Of a DNA stretch of 39,255 nt, positions 23,934 to 32,165 are shown piece by piece. The notes below the pieces were generated by a model. That model was not told where the DNA came from and searched no databases. It was given only the letters and a program-made list of their open reading frames with translations. Positions within the stretch are counted from its first letter, which is position 1; every line of letters starts with the position of its first letter. The position numbers and the translations under genes are program-made. The DNA is from an uncultured Butyricicoccus sp. (GTDB lineage Bacteria; Bacillota; Clostridia; Oscillospirales; Butyricicoccaceae), in assembly GCA_910584935.1 (NCBI GenBank), contig CAJUDU010000020.1, positions 1 through 39,255 on the forward strand. Direction: 5' to 3'.

Positions 23934-26051
23934 TTACAGTGCAGTGCCGTTGATGAGTTTTTCCAGCATTTCATCCAGCGTTGTCAGCAGACGGCACGCC
24001 GCAGAATAAGACTTGTTATATTGCATCATTGCAACGGCTTCATCGTTAAGGTCAACACCAGATACGCTGTCGCGGTCGTTATAAATATCATTGACCGACG
24101 AAACATAGTTTATGAGGCTTGCTTCGGTTGTGTGTTCATCGGTTGCAAGAGTAGACGCCATTTTGGTCATCATATCTTGGAATGTACCGGTAAAGAATGG
24201 CGTATCCGCAGAGGGGGAATCTGCACCTGCCGGGATATCCCCTGGCGCATAGTTATGTTCCTTTTCGGTCAGCAGCGAAACCATATGGCGCAGGTTATCA
24301 TTGATGGTGCTTTGCGGATGGTCGGGGTCAACTTCCTTTTGGGTTTGCAGCACGCGAGTGGTACCATTTGCCCAATCAAGGGAAACCGAAATATTCTTTG
24401 CGGTGATCCCTTCGGGGTTGCTGCCATTGCCATCGCTGGAGAACAATACGCCGCCTTGATAGTAACGGTGCAGCACAGGATTGGCTTCCTCGGCTGTTGG
24501 TTTCCACACAGGATTATCCGGGTCTGTGTTATCCAATTCACCTTTATAGAACTTTGGCGAACCTTTAAGCTTCAGTGCATCTTCTTCCTTTGTAACGGGT
24601 TTACCCTCTGCATCTTTTATCACAACGCCGTCCACAGTATATGCGCCAGCAGTAGCGTCAAATAAGATTTCATTGCCTTGCACATCAACATAGTTACCAT
24701 CTGCATTTTTCTTATAACCGTCAATGACGATTACATCCCCGTTGAGATCAACAAACTGTCCATCATCATTTTTCTGATATAGCATATCTGCAGAATGATT
24801 CGGCACCTGGTTTGCTTCATTGAGCGTATCCGCCAGCTTCTTGGCAAAAGCGTCCAGCATATTCTGATAATATGGAATACCGCGCTTAGTTGCCGCGTTC
24901 GGGTCAACATTCGCAATTTCGTCCGCTGATGTATATTCACCTTCTTCGGTCAGCAGTTCACGCCGTGCCTGCAAGCCGCCATAAAGATCGTTATCCAGCA
25001 ATTTAATGTCTTCCGCTGGCACATCTGTAAATGGTATATTTCCATTCGGCTGTGTCTTATCACGGATGAGCATTACATCTCCTTTGGGGTCAGTCGGGGC
25101 TTTCAGCGTAATGTCAAAATGCGGGTCAATTTCATCGGTATAGATGATATTCCCTTCTGCATCTTTTTTCGGTGTGACGCCATCTGCCTCCATTTCTGGC
25201 ACCTTCGCAAGTTCCAGCTGAGTGGCAAAGCGACCGTTAATCAGCGTTGCGTTTTTATTCGGGCTTTTGGGGTCGCCGCCATCCATTTTGATAATCAGCT
25301 TTTCTACAGTGTGCCCATCGCCAATATCCTCGTCAACATAAGACACGTTAATCCGGATATACTGCGAAAGTTCATCGATGAACATATTCCGCTGGTCGCG
25401 CAGTTCCAGCGCGTTGCCGCCATGGATATCACTCTTGCGGATTTCCACATTTAAATCTTGGATTTTGGTCAGCAGTTTGTTGACTGTATCAACATCCTGC
25501 ACCATCGCTGTCTGATGGTTATTCCAAACCTGTTCCAGCTTTTCCGCATAAGTACGCAGTTCAGAAACCAATGTTTCTGCCGCCTTGCGGACTAAGGTGT
25601 CATATTCATCCTTGCCGGCGCCATCGGTCGTCAGGCTTTGCATCTGCTGGATAAAATCATTAAATGCCGCTTCCACAATGCCCTTGCCTGGGTCTTCGGA
25701 GTCGCCCTTTGCAACCTCATCCAGCACGGCAGAAATATCTTTCAGCCCATTCCATTTGGTTTGCGCCATGCCGACATTAGACATTTCTGTCCGGTATCGG
25801 ATATCTAAATATGGGTCGCGCATCTGGGAAACGCCGGAAGTCATTACGCCATTGCCTACCTTGACATCCCATTTAGAGGCATAGCGGTCTGTGCCGCCGA
25901 CAACTAGGCTTTCCAGTTCAAGCTGTTGCCGGGTATATCCAGCAGTATTGACGTTTGTAATATTATTGCCGGTGACCTGCATGGCCTTTTGTGCGGCATA
26001 AATGCCAAGCTGCGCCATGGAGAATGCACCGAATGTAGAAACTGTGCTCAT
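23934..26051 (-). CDS. flgK: Hook-filament junction protein FlgK
   Basis: 705 residues, longer than the roughly 500-550 common for FlgK. The N terminus has the axial-protein signature NNITNVNTAGYTRQQLEL. The C terminus has SGVDLNDEAVAMMQYNKSY and a last helix LTTLDEMLEKLING. Between about 330 and 540 an Asp/Gly-rich insertion contains two to three 20-residue repeats of the form DGxxVDxxGxxIxxD. FlgK polymerises on the hook and starts filament assembly, helped by FlgN. It is 47 bp downstream of flgN. Confidence 0.95.
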   Translation of the reverse strand: MSTVSTFGAFSMAQLGIYAAQKAMQVTGNNITNVNTAGYTRQQLELESLVVGGTDRYASKWDVKVGNGVMTSGVSQMRDPYLDIRYRTEMSNVGMAQTKWNGLKDISAVLDEVAKGDSEDPGKGIVEAAFNDFIQQMQSLTTDGAGKDEYDTLVRKAAETLVSELRTYAEKLEQVWNNHQTAMVQDVDTVNKLLTKIQDLNVEIRKSDIHGGNALELRDQRNMFIDELSQYIRINVSYVDEDIGDGHTVEKLIIKMDGGDPKSPNKNATLINGRFATQLELAKVPEMEADGVTPKKDAEGNIIYTDEIDPHFDITLKAPTDPKGDVMLIRDKTQPNGNIPFTDVPAEDIKLLDNDLYGGLQARRELLTEEGEYTSADEIANVDPNAATKRGIPYYQNMLDAFAKKLADTLNEANQVPNHSADMLYQKNDDGQFVDLNGDVIVIDGYKKNADGNYVDVQGNEILFDATAGAYTVDGVVIKDAEGKPVTKEEDALKLKGSPKFYKGELDNTDPDNPVWKPTAEEANPVLHRYYQGGVLFSSDGNGSNPEGITAKNISVSLDWANGTTRVLQTQKEVDPDHPQSTINDNLRHMVSLLTEKEHNYAPGDIPAGADSPSADTPFFTGTFQDMMTKMASTLATDEHTTEASLINYVSSVNDIYNDRDSVSGVDLNDEAVAMMQYNKSYSAACRLLTTLDEMLEKLINGTAL

Positions 26052-26098
26052 ACTCTGTCACATCCTTTTTCCATTGTAGTCCAAAAGTGAACAGGCAC

Positions 26099-26572
26099 TT
26101 ATGCCCTGAAGTCTGTTTTCATACCGCCAGGCGGTGTTTCCGGCGGCTGCTGCTGGGGTTGTTGTGGCTGCTGCCCCTGCTGCTGTTGTTGCGAAATCAT
26201 CCGTTCAATGTCATGCAGCCCGCGCTCCAGTGCAGAACGTGCCGCTGTGGATGCGCTTGAATATAAATCATATTGCCGCCGCAGGTTTTCTGCCGTCTGC
26301 TGCGCCTGCCGGCGTAAATCTTCTGGGTAATTCGCCGCCAGACCTGACAACGGGATGCCTTCCAGCCCAAGGGCTTTTAACAGGGTTTCCCGCCGCTTTT
26401 CAATGCTCCGCAGTGAAAGGCTAAGCGCCTGTTCCTGCCGAATACATTCATCCAACCCCAGCAAATCGTTCTCATGCACTGCTTTCAGCTTTTTGCTGGC
26501 AATGCCATTGAGATGGTCAAGCGTACCGGTTAACTCCTCCAGCAGTTTCAGATATTTTTCTGCATCTGTCAT
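26099..26572 (-). CDS. flgN: Flagellar export chaperone FlgN
   Basis: 157 residues beginning MTDAEKYLKLLEELTGTLD, all helical, with a C-terminal Gln/Pro-rich tail (QQQQQGQQPQQPQQQ). FlgN is the chaperone for FlgK and FlgL, and the gene lies immediately before both. ATG 26570-26572 has GGAGGTG 4 nt upstream and starts 1 bp after the flgM stop. A longer frame upstream would overlap flgM and lacks the family's typical start. FlgN sequence is weakly conserved; helicity, size and location are the main support. Confidence 0.9.
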   Translation of the reverse strand: MTDAEKYLKLLEELTGTLDHLNGIASKKLKAVHENDLLGLDECIRQEQALSLSLRSIEKRRETLLKALGLEGIPLSGLAANYPEDLRRQAQQTAENLRRQYDLYSSASTAARSALERGLHDIERMISQQQQQGQQPQQPQQQPPETPPGGMKTDFRA

Positions 26573-26573
26573 G

Positions 26574-26870
26574 TTACACCTCCCAGGCAAACAGCATTTT
26601 CCGTGCAATGGCAGCTGCATCTACTTGATATTCCCCTGCCTGCACCTGCTGGCGCAGTGCGGCGATATCGCCGGTTGTGGTTGCCGTGCGTATTTCGCGG
26701 GAGAGCCTGCCCTGTAATTCCTTCCGGAATGAGCTGCCTGCATTGATGGTAACCTTGTCAAAGTGCCGTTCAGCACCTGCCTGTACGGGATTCCTTCCTG
26801 CTGTTCGCACCGGCTGCACGCGCCCTGCGCTGCTGACCATTGGGATTCCGTTTCCGGGCGAAATTATCAT
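26574..26870 (-). CDS. flgM: Anti-sigma28 factor FlgM
   Basis: 98 residues. The N-terminal half is Gly/Pro/Arg/Val-rich and likely disordered. The C-terminal sigma-binding half has SREIRTATTTGDIAALRQQV and GEYQVDAAAIARKMLFA, the FlgM pattern in which G-x-Y-x-V-D-x3-I-A-x-K-M is characteristic. FlgM holds sigma28 until the hook is complete and FlgM is exported. GGAGGG lies 7 nt before the ATG. It follows cheB by 29 bp with no promoter visible, so it should be read from the cheA promoter, giving sigma28 negative feedback. Confidence 0.93.
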   Translation of the reverse strand: MIISPGNGIPMVSSAGRVQPVRTAGRNPVQAGAERHFDKVTINAGSSFRKELQGRLSREIRTATTTGDIAALRQQVQAGEYQVDAAAIARKMLFAWEV

Positions 26871-26899
26871 AAGTCCGCCCTCCTTTCTAAGAGAAATAC

Positions 26900-27931
26900 T
26901 CAGCTCCGGCGTTTCAGGCGCCGCAGCAATACACTTGCAATATTTTCACAAGATGCCTGTTCACATACCGCGCCGAGCTTATAAGCGGCATTCGGCATCC
27001 CATATACAACACAGGATTTTTGATCCTGCCCAATGGTGTATGCACCTTTTTGGCGCATGGCAAGCAGCCCTTTTGCGCCATCCGCCCCCATGCCAGTCAT
27101 AATCACACCCAGCATGGTGCAGCGCACATTTTCCGCCATGGAATGGAACAGCGCATCAACTGAAGGCCGGTGCCCGCTGACCTTTTCCCCAGGCAGACAG
27201 GAAACATAATACCCACCGGCTGCATTGCGCTGCACCCGGCATTGGAAATCGGCAGGGGCAATCAGCGCCAGCCCGCGTCGGATCTCATCACCATTTTTCG
27301 CCTCACGCACTTCCATGCTGCACAAGCGGTCCAGCCGGTCGGCATACATTTTGGTGAATCCTACCGGCATATGCTGTACAATCACCATGCCTGGGATATC
27401 CGCCGGCAAGCGCTTCATTACTTCCAGCGTTGCTTCCGTACCGCCAGTGGAAGCGCCCAGCCCAATAATGCACTGCCCTGGCATCGTGCCAAGGGCTGGC
27501 GCAGGGCCTGCCCCAGCAGGTTCTGGCACCTGGCGGCGCACCCTTGCGTGCGACGCAACCACCACCTTTTGCGCCAACGCACGGATAAAACTGTCTGTGC
27601 TTTGGGTTCCATCCGGCTTGCGTACAAAATCCACCGCCCCTACATGCAGCGCATCAAATACGCCAAGGTTCAGCGAGGAAACCAACACCACAGGCAACGG
27701 GTACTCAGGCAGCAGCGTCCGCAGGAACTCCAGCCCAGTCATACCAGGCATTTGCACATCGCAGGTCATCACATCCGGCTGCAGGCGCATCACTTTCTGT
27801 TTTGCGTCAATGGCATTGATTGCATAGCCAATGACTTCAATATTGGCAAAGGCATTCAGCCCATCCATTATCATCTTGCGCGCCACAAGGGAATCATCTA
27901 CGACCAAGACACGCACTTTTTTCGGCTGCAC
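26900..27931 (-). CDS. cheB: Chemotaxis response regulator / protein-glutamate methylesterase CheB
   Basis: 343 residues. The receiver domain (about 5-120) has acidic residues D12/D13 and phosphoacceptor D58 in TCDVQMPGMTG. The methylesterase domain (about 150-340) has the catalytic triad S161 (GASTGG), H187 (VQHMPVGFT) and D284 (GMGADGAKG). CheB removes methyl groups from receptors after phosphorylation by CheA. Translation starts at GTG 27929-27931 with GGAGGTG 8 nt upstream, 16 bp after cheR. Confidence 0.98.
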   Translation of the reverse strand: MQPKKVRVLVVDDSLVARKMIMDGLNAFANIEVIGYAINAIDAKQKVMRLQPDVMTCDVQMPGMTGLEFLRTLLPEYPLPVVLVSSLNLGVFDALHVGAVDFVRKPDGTQSTDSFIRALAQKVVVASHARVRRQVPEPAGAGPAPALGTMPGQCIIGLGASTGGTEATLEVMKRLPADIPGMVIVQHMPVGFTKMYADRLDRLCSMEVREAKNGDEIRRGLALIAPADFQCRVQRNAAGGYYVSCLPGEKVSGHRPSVDALFHSMAENVRCTMLGVIMTGMGADGAKGLLAMRQKGAYTIGQDQKSCVVYGMPNAAYKLGAVCEQASCENIASVLLRRLKRRS

Positions 27932-27947
27932 AGCCTAAGCACCTCCT

Positions 27948-28775
27948 CTATTTCTGGAAAATCGACGGACCGACACGCCTATATTTCGTGTCAGGTGTCA
28001 GGTTTTCTGACATACTGATAATCAGATGCCCCCCTGGCACTGTCGCATCATAAAACCGCTGCGCCAATGCTTTCTTAGTTTCCTGATCAAAATAAATCAT
28101 GACATTCCGGCAAAAAATTACATCAAATTTGCGTTTGAACTGGATGGGTTCCATCAAGTTAAACTGCCGGAAAATTACATTCTCACGGATGCGCGGCGCA
28201 ACCTTAAACCGGGTACCGCCTGCCGATACAAAATATTTGCGTTTCCATTCCTGCGGCAAGGTATCCGGCAATTCATAGATGCCAGCCTGGGCTTTGCCCA
28301 GCGCATCCATTGAAAGGTCAGTTGCAAGCAAGCGGGTATCCCAGTTGCCCGCCTGCGGCCCCAGGTAATCCATAATATACATAGAAATATTATACGGTTC
28401 CTCACCAGAGGAGCAGCCTGCGCTCCAAATGGAAAGGCAGCGGTCACGCTGGTGCTTGCGGACAAGGTCTGGCAATATCTTTTGCCGGAAATAATCAAAC
28501 GCGCCCATTTCGCGCATGAAATATGTATAGTTTGTGGTCAGTTTGGACAGCAAATGGTTGATATCCTCGCTGGTGCTTTTAGAAAGCATATAATCCACAT
28601 ATTCTTTATAGCTTGAAAAACCTTTGCCTTTTACAGTGCTTCCCAAACGGCTGACAATTAACTGACGTTTCTGGTGCAGGTCGATGCCATATTTCCCTTG
28701 CACAAATTTAACTAGCCGCTGGAAATCATTGTCGGCAATCGGGAGCAGGGCATTGCCCTTTAATTCACTGCTCAT
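27948..28775 (-). CDS. cheR: Chemotaxis protein methyltransferase CheR
   Basis: 275 residues from ATG 28773-28775, which overlaps cheW by 11 bp; a TTG 21 bp upstream is possible but weaker. The N-terminal helical domain has FQRLVKFVQGKYGIDLHQKR. The SAM-binding domain has SIWSAGCSSGEEPYNISMY and FDVIFCRNVMIYFDQETK. CheR transfers methyl groups from SAM to receptor glutamates. It is translationally coupled to cheW. Confidence 0.97.
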   Translation of the reverse strand: MSSELKGNALLPIADNDFQRLVKFVQGKYGIDLHQKRQLIVSRLGSTVKGKGFSSYKEYVDYMLSKSTSEDINHLLSKLTTNYTYFMREMGAFDYFRQKILPDLVRKHQRDRCLSIWSAGCSSGEEPYNISMYIMDYLGPQAGNWDTRLLATDLSMDALGKAQAGIYELPDTLPQEWKRKYFVSAGGTRFKVAPRIRENVIFRQFNLMEPIQFKRKFDVIFCRNVMIYFDQETKKALAQRFYDATVPGGHLIISMSENLTPDTKYRRVGPSIFQK

Positions 28776-29259
28776 GGAGCAGGCAGGTGCAGTCAAGCAC
28801 CATCACGGTACCACTGCCATCGGGCAGGCTATACATACCGCTGACCAAACTTGATAACAATGGCATCTGGCTGTTTTGGTACGGCACTGGCAGAATCGCC
28901 CGTTTTTCAATATCCACGAGCTGTTCTACGGCATCCACCCGGATGCCGACCTGCACAAACTGGTCGTTTAAGACAATTGTTGTCTGGCCGTTTTCTTCCG
29001 GCATCTGGCCAAGCATCAGCCGGAAATCAATAATTGGCATAATGCGCCCACGCAGGTTGATAACCCCGCTGACGTGTGCGGGCAGCATAGGCACCAGTGT
29101 AACATTTGCTTCGGTGATGATATCCATTACCAAATCGGTATTCACCCCAAACAGGATGCCATCCGAACGGAAAATTAAATATTTTTCGGTTTCCACCACA
29201 GGCGTGGTATCTACCACATAATCTGCCGGCTTTTCGACAGCAAACAAGCCTTCTTGCAT
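28765..29259 (-). CDS. cheW: Chemotaxis coupling protein CheW
   Basis: 164 residues from ATG 29257-29259, with AAAGGAG 9 nt upstream; a longer frame runs up to 29286. A short N-terminal extension (about 1-30) precedes the SH3-like CheW domain with YLIFRSDGILFGVNTDLV and the receptor/CheA-binding element VSGVINLRGRIMPIIDFR. CheW links receptors to CheA. It is 39 bp after cheA and overlaps cheR by 11 bp. Confidence 0.97.
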   Translation of the reverse strand: MQEGLFAVEKPADYVVDTTPVVETEKYLIFRSDGILFGVNTDLVMDIITEANVTLVPMLPAHVSGVINLRGRIMPIIDFRLMLGQMPEENGQTTIVLNDQFVQVGIRVDAVEQLVDIEKRAILPVPYQNSQMPLLSSLVSGMYSLPDGSGTVMVLDCTCLLHEQ

Positions 29260-29298
29260 CAGCACAAACTCCTTTCTTGACAGCACACCATGCCCTGC

Positions 29299-31386
29299 TC
29301 AGCCCTCGGCATGGGCGGCGGCATAAATGCTTGCAACATCCAGGATAATGCTGATTGTGCCATCGCCAAGGATAGTACAGCCTGAAATGCCATAATTCTT
29401 TACGCCGTAATCATTGATATAGGATGGGAACGGCTTCACCACAACCTGCTGTTCGCCAATCAGGTCATCAACAAACAGGCAGTAGGATTTTTCGCCGGAT
29501 TCCACCCACAGCACAATGCCTTCCCCGAAATCTTCCACGCCTTGCTGGAGGTTATAGAACTCCTTGGCACGGACAACTGAATAGAAATTATCAGTCAGTT
29601 TAATCATTTCGCCATGAACGGCATCATGCACGATATCATTTTCTGTGAATTTAAAAATCTGCCGGATATTATTGATTGGCACGGTGAAAATCGAATTGCC
29701 AACCGAAACTTCCATACCATCCATAATCGCCATAGTCAGCGGGATTTTGAGTGTGGTCGTCATCCCTTTGCCGCGTTCGCTGGTAATGGTGACGCTGCCG
29801 CCGACATTTTCCACATTGCTCTTGACAACGTCCATGCCAACGCCGCGCCCGGAATACTCAGTGACTTCGACATTGGTGGAGAATCCCGGCATCAGCAGGA
29901 AATTCAGGATATCCTTATGGGAATATTCCACGCCAGGCTGTGCCAAGCCCTGCCGCATTGCTTTATCTAAAATCGCGTCGTCATCCGCGCCGCGCCCATC
30001 GTCAATGACTTCGATAATGACTTCGCTGCCAGTATGCCTTGCCGAAAGGGTAATCTTGCCAACTGGGTCTTTACCTGCGGCAATGCGCTCTTCCGCGGTT
30101 TCCTCAATGCCATGATCCATAGAATTACGGACAATATGCATAATCGGGTCGCTGATACTATCCACAATGGTTTTATCCACTTCAGTATCTTCACCAATAA
30201 GGGTAAGGACGGTTTCCCGGTTCAGCTTTTTGCTCATATCGCGCACAATGCGTTTCATTTTCTGGAATGTCGCAGAAACCGGCACCATGCGCAATGACAT
30301 GGAAACATCCTGCAATTCATCGGTCAGCGCACGGAGCTGACGGGATGCCTGGGTGAAATTATCCAGTTTCAGCCCTTTGAGGTCTGGTGACGCTGTCACC
30401 ATGGATTCTGTAATAACAATTTCACCGACAACCGCCATCAGTTTATCCAGTTTGCCAAGGTTGACGCTAATCAGGCTTTCCTTTGCGTGCGGCTGCGCAT
30501 TCTGTGGGCGAGCTGCCGGTGCCGCTTCTGTCGGCACAGGCTGCGGCGCTGCTGCAGGCTGTGCTGCCGGTTTCTCCGGCTGTGCCTGGGCCACAGGGGC
30601 AGCCGCCTGCGGTTCTGATTCCGGCGGCGCTGTGTAATCCAGCGACTGGTAGGAACTGACCGAACCTGCACCCGCAATTTGTGGGATTGCCATTTCACGG
30701 TCTTCCGCGTTTGTAAAGCGCAGATAGAACCCGTTTTCTACAATAAAGGATGCGGTATCCGGATTGGATTCCACATCAGCAGGCAAGCAGTCAAACGTTA
30801 CGCCTTCGCAGGCTTCCCGCACCGAGCTGAGCAGCATAAATGCCCGCAGGTTTTCCATGCCGCAGCCTTCATCAAAGAAAACCTGAAGGGCGTATGGGTA
30901 ATCACTGCTTACATAGCGTGCGTCTGTGGCATCCGCTTCTGTGCTGGCTGCGCCTGTTTCGACTGTTGCCGCGCCGCCTTCCGGCGGCTGAATCTTGTCT
31001 GAAAATGCGTTTACCTTTGCCAGCAAACCGTTGATATCCTCGGTCAGCGGCTGGTTATTCTCTATTTTTTCGACCTCCCCACGGAAAAAGTCGATTGACT
31101 GGAAAATCAAGTTAAATAATTCCGGCCGGAGTTCCGCCGGGATAACATCCATGGATTTCTCACGGATGATAAAGAACAAATCCTCTACGCGGTGTGCGAC
31201 CGTCATGAGTGAATTAAATTCCATCATAGCAGAGGAACCTTTGAACGTATGCATGATCCGGAAGATTTCATTGACTTCATCTTCCGAGAAGCTTCCTTCT
31301 TTTTCAGCGGATAAAACAAGCTCATCCACCTGTTCCAGCAGCGTATTCATTTCAAACAAATACGCTTCCATCATGTCGTTGCCCAT
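29299..31386 (-). CDS. cheA: Chemotaxis histidine kinase CheA
   Basis: 695 residues. HPt domain (1-105) with phosphorylated H46 in FRIMHTFKGSSAMM; a P2-like domain (about 160-255); a Pro/Ala/Gln-rich linker (about 260-300); dimerisation domain (about 305-370); HATPase domain (about 370-545) with N box HIVRNSMDHGIE and GRGVGMDVVKSNVE; and C-terminal CheW-like domain (about 550-690). CheA phosphorylates CheB and CheY. CheY itself is not in the window. It is the first gene of an eleven-gene unit; AAGGCGG lies 8 nt before ATG 31384-31386. Confidence 0.98.
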   Translation of the reverse strand: MGNDMMEAYLFEMNTLLEQVDELVLSAEKEGSFSEDEVNEIFRIMHTFKGSSAMMEFNSLMTVAHRVEDLFFIIREKSMDVIPAELRPELFNLIFQSIDFFRGEVEKIENNQPLTEDINGLLAKVNAFSDKIQPPEGGAATVETGAASTEADATDARYVSSDYPYALQVFFDEGCGMENLRAFMLLSSVREACEGVTFDCLPADVESNPDTASFIVENGFYLRFTNAEDREMAIPQIAGAGSVSSYQSLDYTAPPESEPQAAAPVAQAQPEKPAAQPAAAPQPVPTEAAPAARPQNAQPHAKESLISVNLGKLDKLMAVVGEIVITESMVTASPDLKGLKLDNFTQASRQLRALTDELQDVSMSLRMVPVSATFQKMKRIVRDMSKKLNRETVLTLIGEDTEVDKTIVDSISDPIMHIVRNSMDHGIEETAEERIAAGKDPVGKITLSARHTGSEVIIEVIDDGRGADDDAILDKAMRQGLAQPGVEYSHKDILNFLLMPGFSTNVEVTEYSGRGVGMDVVKSNVENVGGSVTITSERGKGMTTTLKIPLTMAIMDGMEVSVGNSIFTVPINNIRQIFKFTENDIVHDAVHGEMIKLTDNFYSVVRAKEFYNLQQGVEDFGEGIVLWVESGEKSYCLFVDDLIGEQQVVVKPFPSYINDYGVKNYGISGCTILGDGTISIILDVASIYAAAHAEG

Positions 31387-31461
31387 ATTATATTCCGCCT
31401 TTTCTAATTTTTGTTTTTGGCTGCTGCCAGCCCCAGCGCGCAGACAGCCCTTTCATAATAT

Positions 31462-31488
31462 TTATCGGTAATTCCCCGAAAAAGGTTA
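31462..31488 (-). promoter_or_regulatory. Sigma28-like promoter of the cheA-csrA operon
   Basis: Minus strand: TAAC (31485-31488), 15-nt spacer, ACCGATAA (31462-31469). This is the closest match in the window to TAAA-N15-GCCGATAA. It continues into ATATTATGA exactly as the flagellin promoter nearly does. The start would lie about 70 nt before the cheA ATG. Confidence 0.82.
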
Positions 31489-31532
31489 ATGTTATCGCCA
31501 TATTTTTTTCACCTGCTTAAAAATTTTAGGCT

Positions 31533-32045
31533 TCAGCCTGCCAGTCCATTGACTTCCAATGTATAAACCCCTTCTTGCCCGCAGACAAACGCTTCAATGG
31601 AATGATATGCAAAAATATCCGGCTGGGTGCCTAAAAAGATATCCAGCAGCACTTCGGCTGAATCATCATCCGCGATCGCGCTTAGCCCTTCCAGGCAAAG
31701 GGTTTGATTAAACCCTTGTGGGGACAATGGATATGGCAGCAGCCCCTCTGCCAAAGCATAAAAGCGGCTGCCCCCATGTTCTTCCACAGGGATACTTGCC
31801 AGTCGTTCCAACGCAAGCGCATACAACCCAGCGGCATGGATGGCTTCAAACAGCATATCTTGCTGGGCATCCAGCCATTCCAGGCAGCGGCATACCTGCA
31901 CTTCAAATTGTGGCAACATTACATCTGCTCTTTCTGCGGCACTATAAGAAAGGTAAACCGTCACTTGCTGTCCCCAAAGCATCCGGCTGTATTCTTTTTC
32001 ATAGCCTTCCCAGAAATCTTCCTGCTGATATATCCATCCCTTCAT
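31533..32045 (-). CDS. DUF2262-like protein of unknown function
   Basis: 170 residues, no signal peptide or membrane segment. The start region WGQQVTVYLSYS, the middle LEWLDAQQDMLFEAIHAAGL and the end DIFAYHSIEAFVCGQEG resemble the DUF2262 pattern (W..V.L.L, a helix pair, then a closing segment with HSI). The family has no agreed function that I know. GGGGGG lies 6 nt before the ATG, and a TATAAT at 32069-32074 suggests its own promoter. At its 3' end AGGC-TGAA-GCCT around the stop codon, followed by T5, may be a weak terminator. A link to motility is not indicated. Confidence 0.6.
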   Translation of the reverse strand: MKGWIYQQEDFWEGYEKEYSRMLWGQQVTVYLSYSAAERADVMLPQFEVQVCRCLEWLDAQQDMLFEAIHAAGLYALALERLASIPVEEHGGSRFYALAEGLLPYPLSPQGFNQTLCLEGLSAIADDDSAEVLLDIFLGTQPDIFAYHSIEAFVCGQEGVYTLEVNGLAG

Positions 32046-32068
32046 CTGCTTCCCCCCTTTTTCCTATG

Positions 32069-32097
32069 ATTATAGCACGTTCCATGCCATCTTGCCA
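32069..32097 (-). promoter_or_regulatory. Possible promoter of the DUF2262-like gene
   Basis: A perfect TATAAT (32069-32074, minus strand) lies 23 bp upstream of the start codon; the -35 with a 17-nt spacer is TGGCAA, a poor match. Confidence 0.45.
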
Positions 32098-32128
32098 TGC
32101 TGATTTGCCCTTGTCTATTTTAGCACGC

Positions 32129-32163
32129 AAAAAAGCTCCCCGCCCTTGGCGTAGGAGCTTTTA
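32129..32163 (-). terminator. Rho-independent terminator of the SLH gene
   Basis: AAAAGCTCC pairs with GGAGCTTTT, with an inner CGCC/GGCG, and TTTTTT follows on the minus strand, 3 bp beyond the stop of the SLH-domain gene. Confidence 0.88.
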
Positions 32164-32165
32164 TA

